From Ignavibacteria bacterium (GTDB lineage Bacteria > Bacteroidota > Ignavibacteria > Tepidaquicellales > Tepidaquicellaceae), in assembly GCA_016719565.1 (NCBI GenBank), contig JADJYU010000005.1:310001-374000 (forward strand): a stretch of DNA of 64,000 nucleotides. The letters are read 5' to 3'. Below are positions 44,822 to 54,212 of this stretch, one piece after another. The first letter of the stretch is position 1. The number at the start of each line of letters is the position of its first letter. The notes below the pieces were generated by a model, which saw only the letters and a program-made list of their open reading frames with translations, ran no database searches and had not been told where the DNA came from. Position numbers and translations under genes: made by a program.

Positions 44822-44834
44822 GACTAAATTAGTC
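44822..44834. promoter_or_regulatory. IscR-type palindrome upstream of sufB
   Basis: GACTAAATTAGTC, a perfect palindrome around a central A, fits the GACTRWWWYAGTC core of the E. coli type 1 IscR site at 13 of 13 positions; the outer flanks do not match. On the minus strand it directly follows TATAA, so a bound repressor would cover the promoter. No rrf2/iscR gene is in the window. Confidence 0.6.
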
Positions 44835-45018
44835 TTATATATTTAAAAAATAAAGGCAGATATAAGAATTTACCATTCTGATCCGATAAAATTTCCTGAT
44901 TGGAAAAACAATTCGGATGTAATTATGACAACTATTTAAAAAGTTTTTAAATACAAGCATGAATTTTTAATTTGAAATTTGAATTAAGAGTGATTAGAAT
45001 TGTATCAGCATTTATCAA

Positions 45019-45297
45019 TTGAATAATAATCACAAATATTTAACAGTTTTATTTCTTCTTATCTCATTTTTAATAGTTTCGGGAGGTGAGTTTTTTCATC
45101 ATCACGAATCTGAAAAAACAGAAGATCATAATGATTGTGCAATCTGTATAATCCACTCGCACAATACCGGAAATATTGAATCTTCAGAATTTAATACCCC
45201 TGATATACAAAGTGCTGAAATTATTTTAAATGATAATGAGCCACAGGTTTCAAATCCACTTACAACATCAGTTTCCGACCGGGCTCCACCAAAGTAA
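45019..45297 (+). CDS. Small exported His/Cys-rich protein
   Basis: A 92-residue protein starting at TTG (45019). A signal sequence or single anchor (YLTVLFLLISFLIVSGG) is followed by FFHHHESEKTEDHNDCAICIIHSHN, a dense His/Cys cluster that could bind metal ions, then an unstructured tail. Such genes often precede TonB receptors in Bacteroidota metal loci. 60 bp upstream of a lipoprotein gene on the same strand. Confidence 0.55.
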   Translation: MNNNHKYLTVLFLLISFLIVSGGEFFHHHESEKTEDHNDCAICIIHSHNTGNIESSEFNTPDIQSAEIILNDNEPQVSNPLTTSVSDRAPPK

Positions 45298-45357
45298 TAT
45301 TCCTTTTTCTAATTTATATATTTCGATTTTAATTAAACTCTTCAGAAAGGGAGTATT

Positions 45358-46209
45358 ATGCATTTCAATAAAAAAAGAGCAATTGCTGTATTCATGGCAA
45401 TTGTATTAGCCATTCAAATTCAAAGCTGCGGAGAAGATAATATCATTACGCCGCCGTCAGAACATACGGACGCGGAAGGTTTGCTCATCATGAATGAAAG
45501 TTTTACAGATACAGTGCTTTACGTTTTTCGCGGAGAATTCAAATCCGGGTTTGATACTTTAAATGTTCCGCTGGGCACCATCAGTCCGCACTGGGAAATA
45601 TATTTCATAAATAAAGACACTGTGAGAATTGATCCTCCTGCCGGCTCTGATTATTCGCCGGGATTTACAGTTGGAAGTTCTTCAATCGCACAGATCTTTC
45701 AGGATGATCCGGTAAATGAGAAATGGGCTTTTCATCTCAGAGGAAATTCAACCGGGAATACAACTCTGACCATTAAAATTATTCATGCCGGACATTCAGA
45801 TTTCACAACTCCGCTAATTCCGGTTAAAGTAGATCCGAATATAATAGGTGAAGCTGTTGGTATGAAAATTTATTTCGAAGGAAACGGTGAGCTTATTTTC
45901 AGGGATTCATCCGGAATAGTTACCGGAGCAGGTTATACGCTAAATGCAGGCGACACTACCGATCATGCGGTTGTAAAATTTTATGATAAATCCGGAAATC
46001 TTTTTACGCCTCCGTATCCTCAGTATGATGTAAACGGAGTTATTGGAAATACTTCATTAGCGGGATTTATTAACGAAGCTCCTGCAGAACCTTTTGTGAT
46101 AAGAGTCAGGGGAATTTCTGCCGGCAATACAAATTTAATTATTGATCTGATGCAGGGATCTGGTACGATTTATAATTCAAGTCCGGTGCCGGTCAGCATT
46201 TTACCATAG
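45358..46209 (+). CDS. Lipoprotein of the TonB receptor operon
   Basis: A 283-residue protein. Signal peptide MHFNKKRAIAVFMAIVLAIQIQSC with lipobox (IQSC, Cys24). Two related beta-sandwich halves follow: NVPLGTISPHWEIYFINKDT...STGNTTLTIKIIHAGHSDFTTPLIPVKV and LNAGDTTDHAVVKFYDKSGN...SAGNTNLIIDLMQGSG. This suggests an internal duplication. EHTDAEGL after the linker could be a metal contact. No family name known to me. It lies 16 bp before the receptor gene, most likely in one operon. Confidence 0.65.
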   Translation: MHFNKKRAIAVFMAIVLAIQIQSCGEDNIITPPSEHTDAEGLLIMNESFTDTVLYVFRGEFKSGFDTLNVPLGTISPHWEIYFINKDTVRIDPPAGSDYSPGFTVGSSSIAQIFQDDPVNEKWAFHLRGNSTGNTTLTIKIIHAGHSDFTTPLIPVKVDPNIIGEAVGMKIYFEGNGELIFRDSSGIVTGAGYTLNAGDTTDHAVVKFYDKSGNLFTPPYPQYDVNGVIGNTSLAGFINEAPAEPFVIRVRGISAGNTNLIIDLMQGSGTIYNSSPVPVSILP

Positions 46210-46225
46210 AGAGCAGGATAAAATA

Positions 46226-48430
46226 TTGTTCAAATATATAGTTATAGTATTTTTAATTTCTAATCCGGTAATTAATGCGCAATTACCGGAATTTGAGATA
46301 AGCGGAATTGTCGTGGATGAAGTGACTTCAAAACCTATCAGTAATGTTTATATTAAAGTAAACGGATCAGGTAATGAATTCATAACATCCGCTGACGGTA
46401 AATTTAATTTTACAATTTCCGCTTCAGGGATTTTTATTATTGAATTTACTGCAAACGGATATAAACCTTATTCAAAAAAAATAAATACTTCAACGGACTC
46501 AATTCAGTTTTTACTAATAAGAATGCCGGAGTTTGGATTCCGAACACCTTTGATTACAATAACCGATGATCATCCGAAATCGAAATTTGACGATCTGCTT
46601 GAATTATCTAATGTCCTTAAAGACAAGGAATTACAAAAGAATCTCGGTCAGACACTGGCAGCAACTTTGAAAAATGAAACCGGAATATCTATCCGTTCAA
46701 TGGGACCAGCCCCTTCAAGACCGGTATTCAGAGGATTGAGCGGAGACAGGGTTTTAATAACGGAGGACGGAGTGAAAATTTCAGATCTTTCATCTACTTC
46801 TCCTGATCATGCTGTTACAATGGATCCGTTTACAGTTGAGAAAATTGAAGTGATCAGGGGACCAAAAGTTTTATTAAAAACTCCTGCTACGATCGGAGGT
46901 ATAATCAATGCGGTAAGGAATGAAATTCCACAGCAGCTTTCAAATACTGTTAAGCTTAGACTCGGAAGTTTTTATGAAACAACAAATAAGGGATATCTGC
47001 TTTCCGGAGTTACTGAAATTCCAATCAGTAATTTTCAATTCCGGCTGGAAGGCAATTACAGAAAAGCAAAGGATATGACAAGTCCGGAAGGTGTTATAAA
47101 AAATTCATATATAAACACAACTACTTATAGCGGCGGTTCAAGTTACATTTTTAATAAAGGTTATACCGGCATTTCCGGAAGACAATATAAAAGTGATTAC
47201 GGAATTCCGGGAGGTTTTGTAGGTTCACATCCAAACGGAGTTGATATTTCCATGAACAGAAATCAGTATAATTTCAAATTTAATTATAATTTTCACGGAA
47301 ATTTTTTGGATCATATGGATGCGGATTTCAGCCGTGTAAATTACAGACATACTGAATATGAATCAGCTGACCTGATAGGTGCGGAATACAAAATTCTGAG
47401 TTATCTCGGATATGTAAACCTCTTTCATAATCAAAGCTGGGTTTTGAATAAAGGAATTGGCGGTATATCATTTGAGAACAGGGATTTTAATATCGGAGGA
47501 TTTGTGTTTACTCCTCCTTCGTTATCAGACAACATTTCATTTTATATAAATGAAGAATTTAAAAAGACCGGTAAATTTTATTTTGAATTCTCAGGCAGAT
47601 ATAATTACAATTTTATAAAACCAAAGCAGGCTGTCGAATTATCAAATTTAGATTCTGTGTATTCAAGAGTATTCAACACATTTTCGCTTTCAGCATCAGC
47701 GGTTTATGAATTAAATGAAAGAATAAATATCGGAGTTAATCTGAGCCGTTCGTCAAGAGTCCCGACAATAGAAGAGCTGTACTCCGACGGACCGCACCTG
47801 GCCGCCTATTCATATGAGATTGGCAATCCGGATCTGAAAGACGAGACCGGAACCGGAAGTGAATTATTTGCTTATTACAGTGATCAAAATTTTTACGGTA
47901 TGCTTACATTTTTTTACAATGACATGAGAAATTATATATTACCGAGAAATACAGGTGAAATAAATTTTTCAACTTTATTACCGGTATATCAGACAGAAGG
48001 CATCGGGGCAAAGCTTTTAGGATTTGAAAGTCAGCTGGAATATAAATTTTTAAAGAGGTTTTCATTTGATGCATCATTGAGTTATACTTACGGAGAAATA
48101 AAAGAAACAAAATCTCCTTTGCCTCAGATACCGCCGCTGAAAAGTTTTATTGAATTTAAATATACCGGGAATAATTATTCGGTTGGAATAAATTCTGAGC
48201 TTGCTTCTTCTCAGGAGCGTGTTGATGAATTTGAAGAGCCCACTGCAGGATATATAATATTCGGAGCAGCGGGACAATATACTTTTTCCGGAAGGAACAG
48301 TATTCATAATTTTTCATTAAATTTAGAGAATATAACAAACCGCATTTACAGGAATCATTTATCAAGAATTAAGTCTGTACTGCCTGAGCCGGGAGTTGGT
48401 CTACGACTGATATATAAATTCCTGTTTTAA
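46226..48430 (+). CDS. TonB-dependent receptor, ZnuD-like
   Basis: A 734-residue outer-membrane receptor starting at TTG (46226) with a signal peptide ending INAQ. It has a carboxypeptidase-regulatory-like domain (ISGIVVDEVTSKPISNVYI...ADGKFNF, about 25-100), a plug with PSRPVFRGLSGDRVLITEDGVK and SSTSPDHAVTMDPFTVEKIEVIRGP, and a 22-strand-type barrel ending in Phe (LIYKFLF). The plug sequence is close to the pattern of the zinc receptor ZnuD, including the SPDHA motif. Together with the His-rich small protein and lipoprotein this points to metal (perhaps zinc) uptake. A hairpin terminator follows at 48461. Confidence 0.8.
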   Translation: MFKYIVIVFLISNPVINAQLPEFEISGIVVDEVTSKPISNVYIKVNGSGNEFITSADGKFNFTISASGIFIIEFTANGYKPYSKKINTSTDSIQFLLIRMPEFGFRTPLITITDDHPKSKFDDLLELSNVLKDKELQKNLGQTLAATLKNETGISIRSMGPAPSRPVFRGLSGDRVLITEDGVKISDLSSTSPDHAVTMDPFTVEKIEVIRGPKVLLKTPATIGGIINAVRNEIPQQLSNTVKLRLGSFYETTNKGYLLSGVTEIPISNFQFRLEGNYRKAKDMTSPEGVIKNSYINTTTYSGGSSYIFNKGYTGISGRQYKSDYGIPGGFVGSHPNGVDISMNRNQYNFKFNYNFHGNFLDHMDADFSRVNYRHTEYESADLIGAEYKILSYLGYVNLFHNQSWVLNKGIGGISFENRDFNIGGFVFTPPSLSDNISFYINEEFKKTGKFYFEFSGRYNYNFIKPKQAVELSNLDSVYSRVFNTFSLSASAVYELNERINIGVNLSRSSRVPTIEELYSDGPHLAAYSYEIGNPDLKDETGTGSELFAYYSDQNFYGMLTFFYNDMRNYILPRNTGEINFSTLLPVYQTEGIGAKLLGFESQLEYKFLKRFSFDASLSYTYGEIKETKSPLPQIPPLKSFIEFKYTGNNYSVGINSELASSQERVDEFEEPTAGYIIFGAAGQYTFSGRNSIHNFSLNLENITNRIYRNHLSRIKSVLPEPGVGLRLIYKFLF

Positions 48431-48460
48431 TATTACTGTTGAGTTCAGGCATAAAAGCAA

Positions 48461-48524
48461 AACCTGACAGGCTTAATTAAATTCAGATTCATTTCCGAAT
48501 TCAAGTCAAACTTGTCAGGTTTCT
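48461..48524 (+). terminator. Hairpin downstream of the TonB receptor
   Basis: AACCTGACA at 48461 pairs with TGTCAGGTT near 48514, with a moderate loop and an imperfect T tract. It shares its arms with the hairpin at 38404, a possible small dispersed repeat. Confidence 0.45.
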
Positions 48525-48592
48525 TTAAATCGCTGTTACGTTTCTTTCATATTCCGGAATATCCGGAGACTTACATTAATTGCATTTTAAAA

Positions 48593-51500
48593 TTACGGAG
48601 TCACTTTCCCTACAAAATTTAATCCGTTATTATCAACATATACTGCATCATCTATATCAGTAATACTGTCTCCGTTCACATCAGATGGAACATAGCCTGC
48701 GATAAATGTAGAAGCGTCATTATCTACAAGACCTCCGTCTGCAATATCAACTGTTCCGTCCTGATTCACATCACCACTGTAAATAGCAAATCTTAAAGGA
48801 GATGCATCTACCTGCGTCTGATTATTACCGTATGCTTTGTTCGTTCCTGTCGTAAAATCATACAGCATTGTATTTCCTGCGGTATATGACAATCCCGCAT
48901 TGCTCCACGTCTCTATAGAATTTCTGTGTTTCATCTGAAGGAAGTATGTTCCGGTCGTTGCAGTGTTAAACTGGAATCCGGCTCTTAGTGTAATAAAATT
49001 TACAATTTCCTTTGCAGAATCCACGACAGCATACGGTGACGTTGAATTTCTTAAATATGCTCTGAGCGTATCAGCCATATTCAGTCTGTTATTGGCCGGA
49101 TTATAGAATGCTTCCATAGCAATTGTAACTAAAGCTGATACACCGGATGAATCCGCTGTCCATCTCGAAAAAGATGAAAGACCTGAAAGCGTAATCCTGT
49201 TTGTTGATACATTTACTGTTCCTCCCAGTTTCTGCCAGTTGGTTCCTGAATTAGTCGATTTAAATAATTTTAAAGAAGGTTCAGGCTTTCCATTAAGTTC
49301 AGTGTCACTGTAAGAATATACCAGAGTTGCATTTAATCCTGTATTTGTCGCAGGTGTAATGTCATAATATCTTTGAATACTCGTCCCACTGTTTAATCCT
49401 GACTGAGTTGTATGTCCCCTGATAATCTGAGTACTTCCCAGACTTACTGAAGTGGTAAGGATTGCTCCGAATCCTGCTACATTCAATGCAGTTGGCGCTC
49501 CTAAAGTTCTTGTTGTTATCATATGTCCGGTATTTCCAAACACTACATTTTCTGATGTCTCGGATAAATATCCGTCAGGTGTAAAAGTTATTATTTTTGC
49601 ATTAAGATTGAGATCGCCCTGAAGCATAGCAAGTGTATCTGAAATTACTATGTTACCCTGCAGTACGGCACCTGCAGGATTGTTTATTTTCAGTCCGACA
49701 TAAATAATATTTATGTAAGAAATATTCTGAGAAAAAGTCCCGTTATATTCAATATCAGAGCCTGCAGTGATGAATGTTCCGTTCTGCACAATTGGATTTG
49801 TAAGTGTGAACTTTACTAATCTGTTGCTGATATCGAATGTTGCACCTGCATTTATATTAATGTAGCTGAACTGATGACCGCTTAACAAAGTAACGACTGC
49901 TCCGCTTATTAAATTTACATCTACAGTAAAAATTCCTGTTCCCTGAAGAGTATGCGCGCCGCTTTGGAATTCAACATCTCCCGTTCCTGCAATTGTCCCG
50001 TTGTTAATGACATTTCCAAAAATCATAAGAGTGTAACTTGGAGAATTATTTACGCTTAAAGTCGCGCCTGCATCTACGGTCACATTTCCATAAAGTCTGC
50101 CGTTATAGGGTGAGGCTAATTCTGCAGCAATAGTTGTCCCCGAGATCACTCTTAAATTTGCATTAAAGCTGGAACCGGTTCTTGGATTTAAATTTACATT
50201 GCCCTGAGTCCATACATTTCCTGAATTCACAAATGTCCCGCCGGTAAGTATTTCAATTGTTCCTGTAGTAAATGTCGCGGTAAATGTATTTGCTGAAAAT
50301 ACTCCGCCTGTTTTTATTGAGAATAACTGAGATTGCGCAAATGTCATATTATTCATAAGAGAAACATTTCCGTTTACCCCGATATAAATATTTGTGCCTG
50401 TCCATGTACCAAATCCTGAAACTGCAGTTGTCGAATCCAGATTAAAATTTGATACAGTAACTGAACCTGAGTTTGACAAAGTGGCGCCAAAAAATCTGAG
50501 ATTTGATCCGGATGCACCGGTTATCGTTCCGTTATTTATCAGACTACCGTATATGAAAAGCGTAAAACTTGGTGAATTATTGGTGTTTAAGATCGCTCCG
50601 GCGCTTACAGTTACATTTCCGTATAATCTGCCGTTATAAGGAGGACTTAATTCTCCGGCATTTGTTGTCCCGGTATTTATATTTAAATTTGCATTAAAGT
50701 TTGAGCCTGTTCTCGCATTAACTGATACTGTATTCTGAGTTCTGATCGTACCGGAATTTGCAATCATTCCGCCTGTAAGTACTTCAATAGTACCTGAAGT
50801 AAATGTGGCAATGAATGAGTTAGCTGAAAATACTCCGCCTGTATTAACAGAAAATATTTGAGTAAGTGCAAATGTCACATTATTCAAAAGAGAAACATTT
50901 CCGTTTACCCCGACATCAATGTTTAATCCAGTCCATGTTCCCGTACCGGCAATTGTAGATGTTGAATCGAAAAAGAAATCCGATACTGCAATTGAACCTG
51001 AGTTTGTTAAAGCAGCGCCGAAGAATCTGACATTTGATCCGAATGCCCCTGTTATTGAACCGTTATTTGTCAGATTGCCGTAAAAGTAAAGCGTATAACT
51101 GGGTGAATTATTTGTGTTTACAGTAGCTCCGGCGTCAATTGTCACACTTCCATACAATCTTCCGTTGTATGGAGGACTATATTCTCCGGCAGTTGTTGTC
51201 CCGGTATTTACATTTAAATTTGCATTAAAGTTTGAGCCTGTTCTCACATTAATTGTTACAGTATTCTGAGTTCTGATCGTACCTGAATTAGCAACTGTCC
51301 CTCCGGTAAGTGTCTCAATATTACCTGAAGTAAATGTTGCAATGAAAGAGTTTGCTGAAAATACTCCTCCAGTATTAATTAAAAATATTTGAGAAATTGC
51401 AAATGTCACATTACTTAAAAGAGAAACATTTCCGTTTACCCCGACATCAATATTAGAACCTGTCCATGTTCCCGCTCCTGCAATTGTAGAAGTTGAATCA

Positions 51501-52183
51501 AAATAAAAATCTGATACAGATATTGAACCTGCGTTTAATAATGCTGCGCCGAAGAATCTGATATTTGATCCGCCTGCACCTGTCAGTGATCCGTTATTTG
51601 TCAGGTTTTTGTAAACGAAAAGAGTATAACTGGGAGAATTATTTGTGTTTAAAGTTGCGCCCGCATCAATCGTCACACTTCCATACAATCTCGCATTGTA
51701 AGGAGGATTATATTCTCCGATTGCAGTAGTCCCGGTATTTACTTTAAGAGCAGTATTGAAATTTGAACCTGCTCTTATATCCATAATTGTTCCCGCACCC
51801 TGTGTTCTGAATGTTCCGGCACCTGTTACAGAACCTCCTTTTAAAACAGTAAAATCCGTTCCGCTACCGTCAAGTAAAGTTAAAACTACGGCGGCGCTGA
51901 TTGAAACAGTTCCGCTGTCAATTGTAAGCTGATCTGCGCTTACACTGACAGTAACAGTTACAGTATTAGGATATCTGACTGTTATTAATCCGCTGTTTTC
52001 ATTTGGTGTAAGAGTTGCAGCGATCCATGTTACTCCAAAATTTGTTGACATTTGCCATGTAGATATAGCATTCCAGTTTCCTGAAGCATTACTTCTGAAA
52101 TATTCATTTGCCGAAAATGCCGGCGCTGTCATCAGAAGCATGAAGAAACTGCAGAACATTATTACCGGTAGTGATTTTTTCAT
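48593..52183 (-). CDS. Giant secreted repeat adhesin with dockerin-like tail
   Basis: A 1196-residue protein with a signal peptide (residues 1-24, ending AFSA) and a Shine-Dalgarno AAGGAG before its ATG. Residues 130-690 are about three and a half tandem repeats of about 177 residues (SNFN..LNVNTGTT, YNGRLYGSVTIDAGATLNTNNSPSYTL, TWTG.NIDVGVNGNVSLL, GGVFSANSFIATF), a right-handed beta-helix-like design known from adhesins. Then a beta-sandwich (to about 1000) and the shared tail: AMEAFYNPANNRL, YLRNSTSPYAVVDSAKE, HRNSIETWS, GNN, SGDVNQDGTVDIAD, DVNGDSITDIDD, ending KVTP. No catalytic motif. It is divergent from the 52676 gene with a 492-bp gap. Confidence 0.8.
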   Translation of the reverse strand: MKKSLPVIMFCSFFMLLMTAPAFSANEYFRSNASGNWNAISTWQMSTNFGVTWIAATLTPNENSGLITVRYPNTVTVTVSVSADQLTIDSGTVSISAAVVLTLLDGSGTDFTVLKGGSVTGAGTFRTQGAGTIMDIRAGSNFNTALKVNTGTTAIGEYNPPYNARLYGSVTIDAGATLNTNNSPSYTLFVYKNLTNNGSLTGAGGSNIRFFGAALLNAGSISVSDFYFDSTSTIAGAGTWTGSNIDVGVNGNVSLLSNVTFAISQIFLINTGGVFSANSFIATFTSGNIETLTGGTVANSGTIRTQNTVTINVRTGSNFNANLNVNTGTTTAGEYSPPYNGRLYGSVTIDAGATVNTNNSPSYTLYFYGNLTNNGSITGAFGSNVRFFGAALTNSGSIAVSDFFFDSTSTIAGTGTWTGLNIDVGVNGNVSLLNNVTFALTQIFSVNTGGVFSANSFIATFTSGTIEVLTGGMIANSGTIRTQNTVSVNARTGSNFNANLNINTGTTNAGELSPPYNGRLYGNVTVSAGAILNTNNSPSFTLFIYGSLINNGTITGASGSNLRFFGATLSNSGSVTVSNFNLDSTTAVSGFGTWTGTNIYIGVNGNVSLMNNMTFAQSQLFSIKTGGVFSANTFTATFTTGTIEILTGGTFVNSGNVWTQGNVNLNPRTGSSFNANLRVISGTTIAAELASPYNGRLYGNVTVDAGATLSVNNSPSYTLMIFGNVINNGTIAGTGDVEFQSGAHTLQGTGIFTVDVNLISGAVVTLLSGHQFSYININAGATFDISNRLVKFTLTNPIVQNGTFITAGSDIEYNGTFSQNISYINIIYVGLKINNPAGAVLQGNIVISDTLAMLQGDLNLNAKIITFTPDGYLSETSENVVFGNTGHMITTRTLGAPTALNVAGFGAILTTSVSLGSTQIIRGHTTQSGLNSGTSIQRYYDITPATNTGLNATLVYSYSDTELNGKPEPSLKLFKSTNSGTNWQKLGGTVNVSTNRITLSGLSSFSRWTADSSGVSALVTIAMEAFYNPANNRLNMADTLRAYLRNSTSPYAVVDSAKEIVNFITLRAGFQFNTATTGTYFLQMKHRNSIETWSNAGLSYTAGNTMLYDFTTGTNKAYGNNQTQVDASPLRFAIYSGDVNQDGTVDIADGGLVDNDASTFIAGYVPSDVNGDSITDIDDAVYVDNNGLNFVGKVTP

Positions 52184-52284
52184 TTTATACTCCTTTCAGA
52201 GAATATGTTGAGTTTGAATAAATAATTTTGTTTGCCATTATAGAATTTTTAATAAAACTTTTATTTTTCAATTTAGAATAAAAA

Positions 52285-52392
52285 ATCCCCTGATACTTAA
52301 CTTAGAAACCACCTGTTCTGATAAATCAGATCAGTTCGTAAGGCGTTACGATGATAGACTGAAGTTAGAAATCAGATATAAGTACAGGGGAT
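52285..52392. repeat. Inverted-repeat element in the divergent promoter region
   Basis: ATCCCCTG-a-TACTTA at the left pairs with TAAGTA-CAGGGGAT at the right, about 105 bp end to end. The right part contains GGCGTTAC, which also pairs with GTAACGCC further along at about 52429. It could be a MITE-like element, a structured RNA leader or a terminator, but it has no T-run. Confidence 0.5.
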
Positions 52393-52675
52393 GAAAATGT
52401 ATGTAAAATCTTAACATCTGTAACGCCTGATGGTAATTTAGAAATTATTAGTAAAGTTGTCAAAGAAAAATTTTTATAGTTTTAGGAGTTTTAATCTACA
52501 ATTTATTTTAAAATACATTTCCAAAAATAAGGTTTTTAAATAATTTCAGCGTTTTTTTAATTTAAAGCCAAATGTTTTTTAGCAAAATAGTTTTGGGAAA
52601 AAAGTCTTAAATCATTTTAATTATGAATGAATACTGTTATAATGAATGTATAATTATTGTTAATTACTAATTTAA

Positions 52676-54115
52676 ATGCAAAGTACAAAGCTCATAAGAT
52701 TACTAAAATCACTGAATCAGAATGAGATCCGGCAGTTTAAGGATTTTGTGAATTCTCCGGTATACAATAAGAATAAACATGCTGCAAAGCTTTTTGATGA
52801 GCTTAAAAAATTCTACCCTGAGTTTACAAATAAAAATCTTGATGAAAATAAGATCTTCGGAAAGATTTTTCCGGATGAAGAATACGATTATTTCAAACTG
52901 AAACTTGCAGTTTCAGATCTGTTTAAGATCGGAATTGAATTTCTTACCTTTCTGTCTTTTAAAAATGAGAGTCAGATGAAAACTGAATTTCTGCTGAGAG
53001 AATTAAGACAAAGAAATCTCGACAGTATTTTCGGGCAGACATTTAAATCAGCAGAGAATCAGAATGAAAGTTCTAAAGTAAAAGATGAAGTTTATTTTCT
53101 CCATAAACTAAATCTGACCTTTGAAAAAATTTCATACCTTGCCCCCAAAAAGCCGAATGAAAATATTCACATGCAGCAGGATATGCTGAATTTATTTATA
53201 AGATATTCTTTGATCAGGTATATGAAGTATTATAATATAATGATGCATGAAGAACTTCAGAATAATGTGAAATACGATATGGGAATGTTTGATGAAGTTT
53301 TGAATTACATTAAGCATAATGATTTTGAAAACAGTCCGACTATCCTGGCATACTATAATATTATTATGCTTGGGAAAGAACGGGACGACAAATATTTTTA
53401 TTCACTGAAAGAGCTCGGGAAAAAATTTAAAGACCAACTTAATGATGTAGACAGGTATATGATATTTCTGCATCTGAACAGTCACTGCGCATATGTCTTC
53501 AACAGACTATCACGGACGGATCTTAGGCGGGATCAGTTTGAATTAATAAAGGAAAAAAATTCACAAAAGATTGAAAACCTGGGGAAGATCCTTTATCCGG
53601 ATTTTCTGAATGAAGTAAAGATCTCAGTCAATGCAAAGGAATTTAAATGGGCGGAAGATTACATAAAAAATAACTCCGGCGAACTTACTGAGGAAAAAGA
53701 CAGCACAATTAATTTTTGTTACGGTTATATTAATTTTAAGAAAGGAAATTTTGATGCAGCGCTTGATCTCTTTTCAAAAACTAACTTTCCGAATTTTATC
53801 ATAAAGATTCAGGTCAAAATTATTCAGTTAAAGTTATTATATGAAAAAAATTATTTTGAACAGGCAATCTTAACTATAGATGCATTCAGGCACTATCTTA
53901 AAAGAGAAAACACTATCAAAGAAAGTTTCAAGGAATCTTTCTACGATTTTCTGCGCATTACAAATGATCTCGTAAAATTCAGAACAGACCATAAAAAAAA
54001 GGATAATGAATATTACAGAGAGAAAATTCTCAAAGACATTGACTCAATGAAAAGTAATCAGTTCGGAATCAAGATCTGGCTGAATGAAAAAGTAAAAAAG
54101 TTATTCGAAAATTAA
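52676..54115 (+). CDS. Cytoplasmic all-helical protein, paralogue of the 56973 gene
   Basis: A 479-residue protein with no signal and no membrane segment. The N-terminus (KLIRLLKSLNQNEIRQFKDFVNSPVYNKNKHAAKLFDELKKFYPEF) matches that of the 56973 protein, including the F-x-x-F-(V/L)-x-S-P-x-Y-N-x-N-K signature. Later it has helical repeats that resemble TPR (KKGNFDAALDLFSK, YEKNYFEQAILTIDAFRHYL). I know of no assigned family role. It is divergent from the dockerin-tailed adhesin at 48593 and convergent with the next secreted gene; the heptamers at 54151 lie at its 3' side. Confidence 0.6.
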   Translation: MQSTKLIRLLKSLNQNEIRQFKDFVNSPVYNKNKHAAKLFDELKKFYPEFTNKNLDENKIFGKIFPDEEYDYFKLKLAVSDLFKIGIEFLTFLSFKNESQMKTEFLLRELRQRNLDSIFGQTFKSAENQNESSKVKDEVYFLHKLNLTFEKISYLAPKKPNENIHMQQDMLNLFIRYSLIRYMKYYNIMMHEELQNNVKYDMGMFDEVLNYIKHNDFENSPTILAYYNIIMLGKERDDKYFYSLKELGKKFKDQLNDVDRYMIFLHLNSHCAYVFNRLSRTDLRRDQFELIKEKNSQKIENLGKILYPDFLNEVKISVNAKEFKWAEDYIKNNSGELTEEKDSTINFCYGYINFKKGNFDAALDLFSKTNFPNFIIKIQVKIIQLKLLYEKNYFEQAILTIDAFRHYLKRENTIKESFKESFYDFLRITNDLVKFRTDHKKKDNEYYREKILKDIDSMKSNQFGIKIWLNEKVKKLFEN

Positions 54116-54150
54116 TCTGATCTTTATAAAATAATCAGACTAAAAAAACA

Positions 54151-54210
54151 ATCAATTATCAATTGTCAATTGTCAATTAACTATTAACTATTAACTATTA
54201 ACTATTAACT
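54151..54210. repeat. Heptamer tandem repeats between convergent genes
   Basis: caattgt/caattat units followed by ctattaa units, period 7 bp, directly after the stop of the minus-strand gene at 54213. Read on the minus strand these are the same gttaata-type heptamers as at 8994 and 10702. Confidence 0.85.
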
Positions 54211-54212
54211 GA

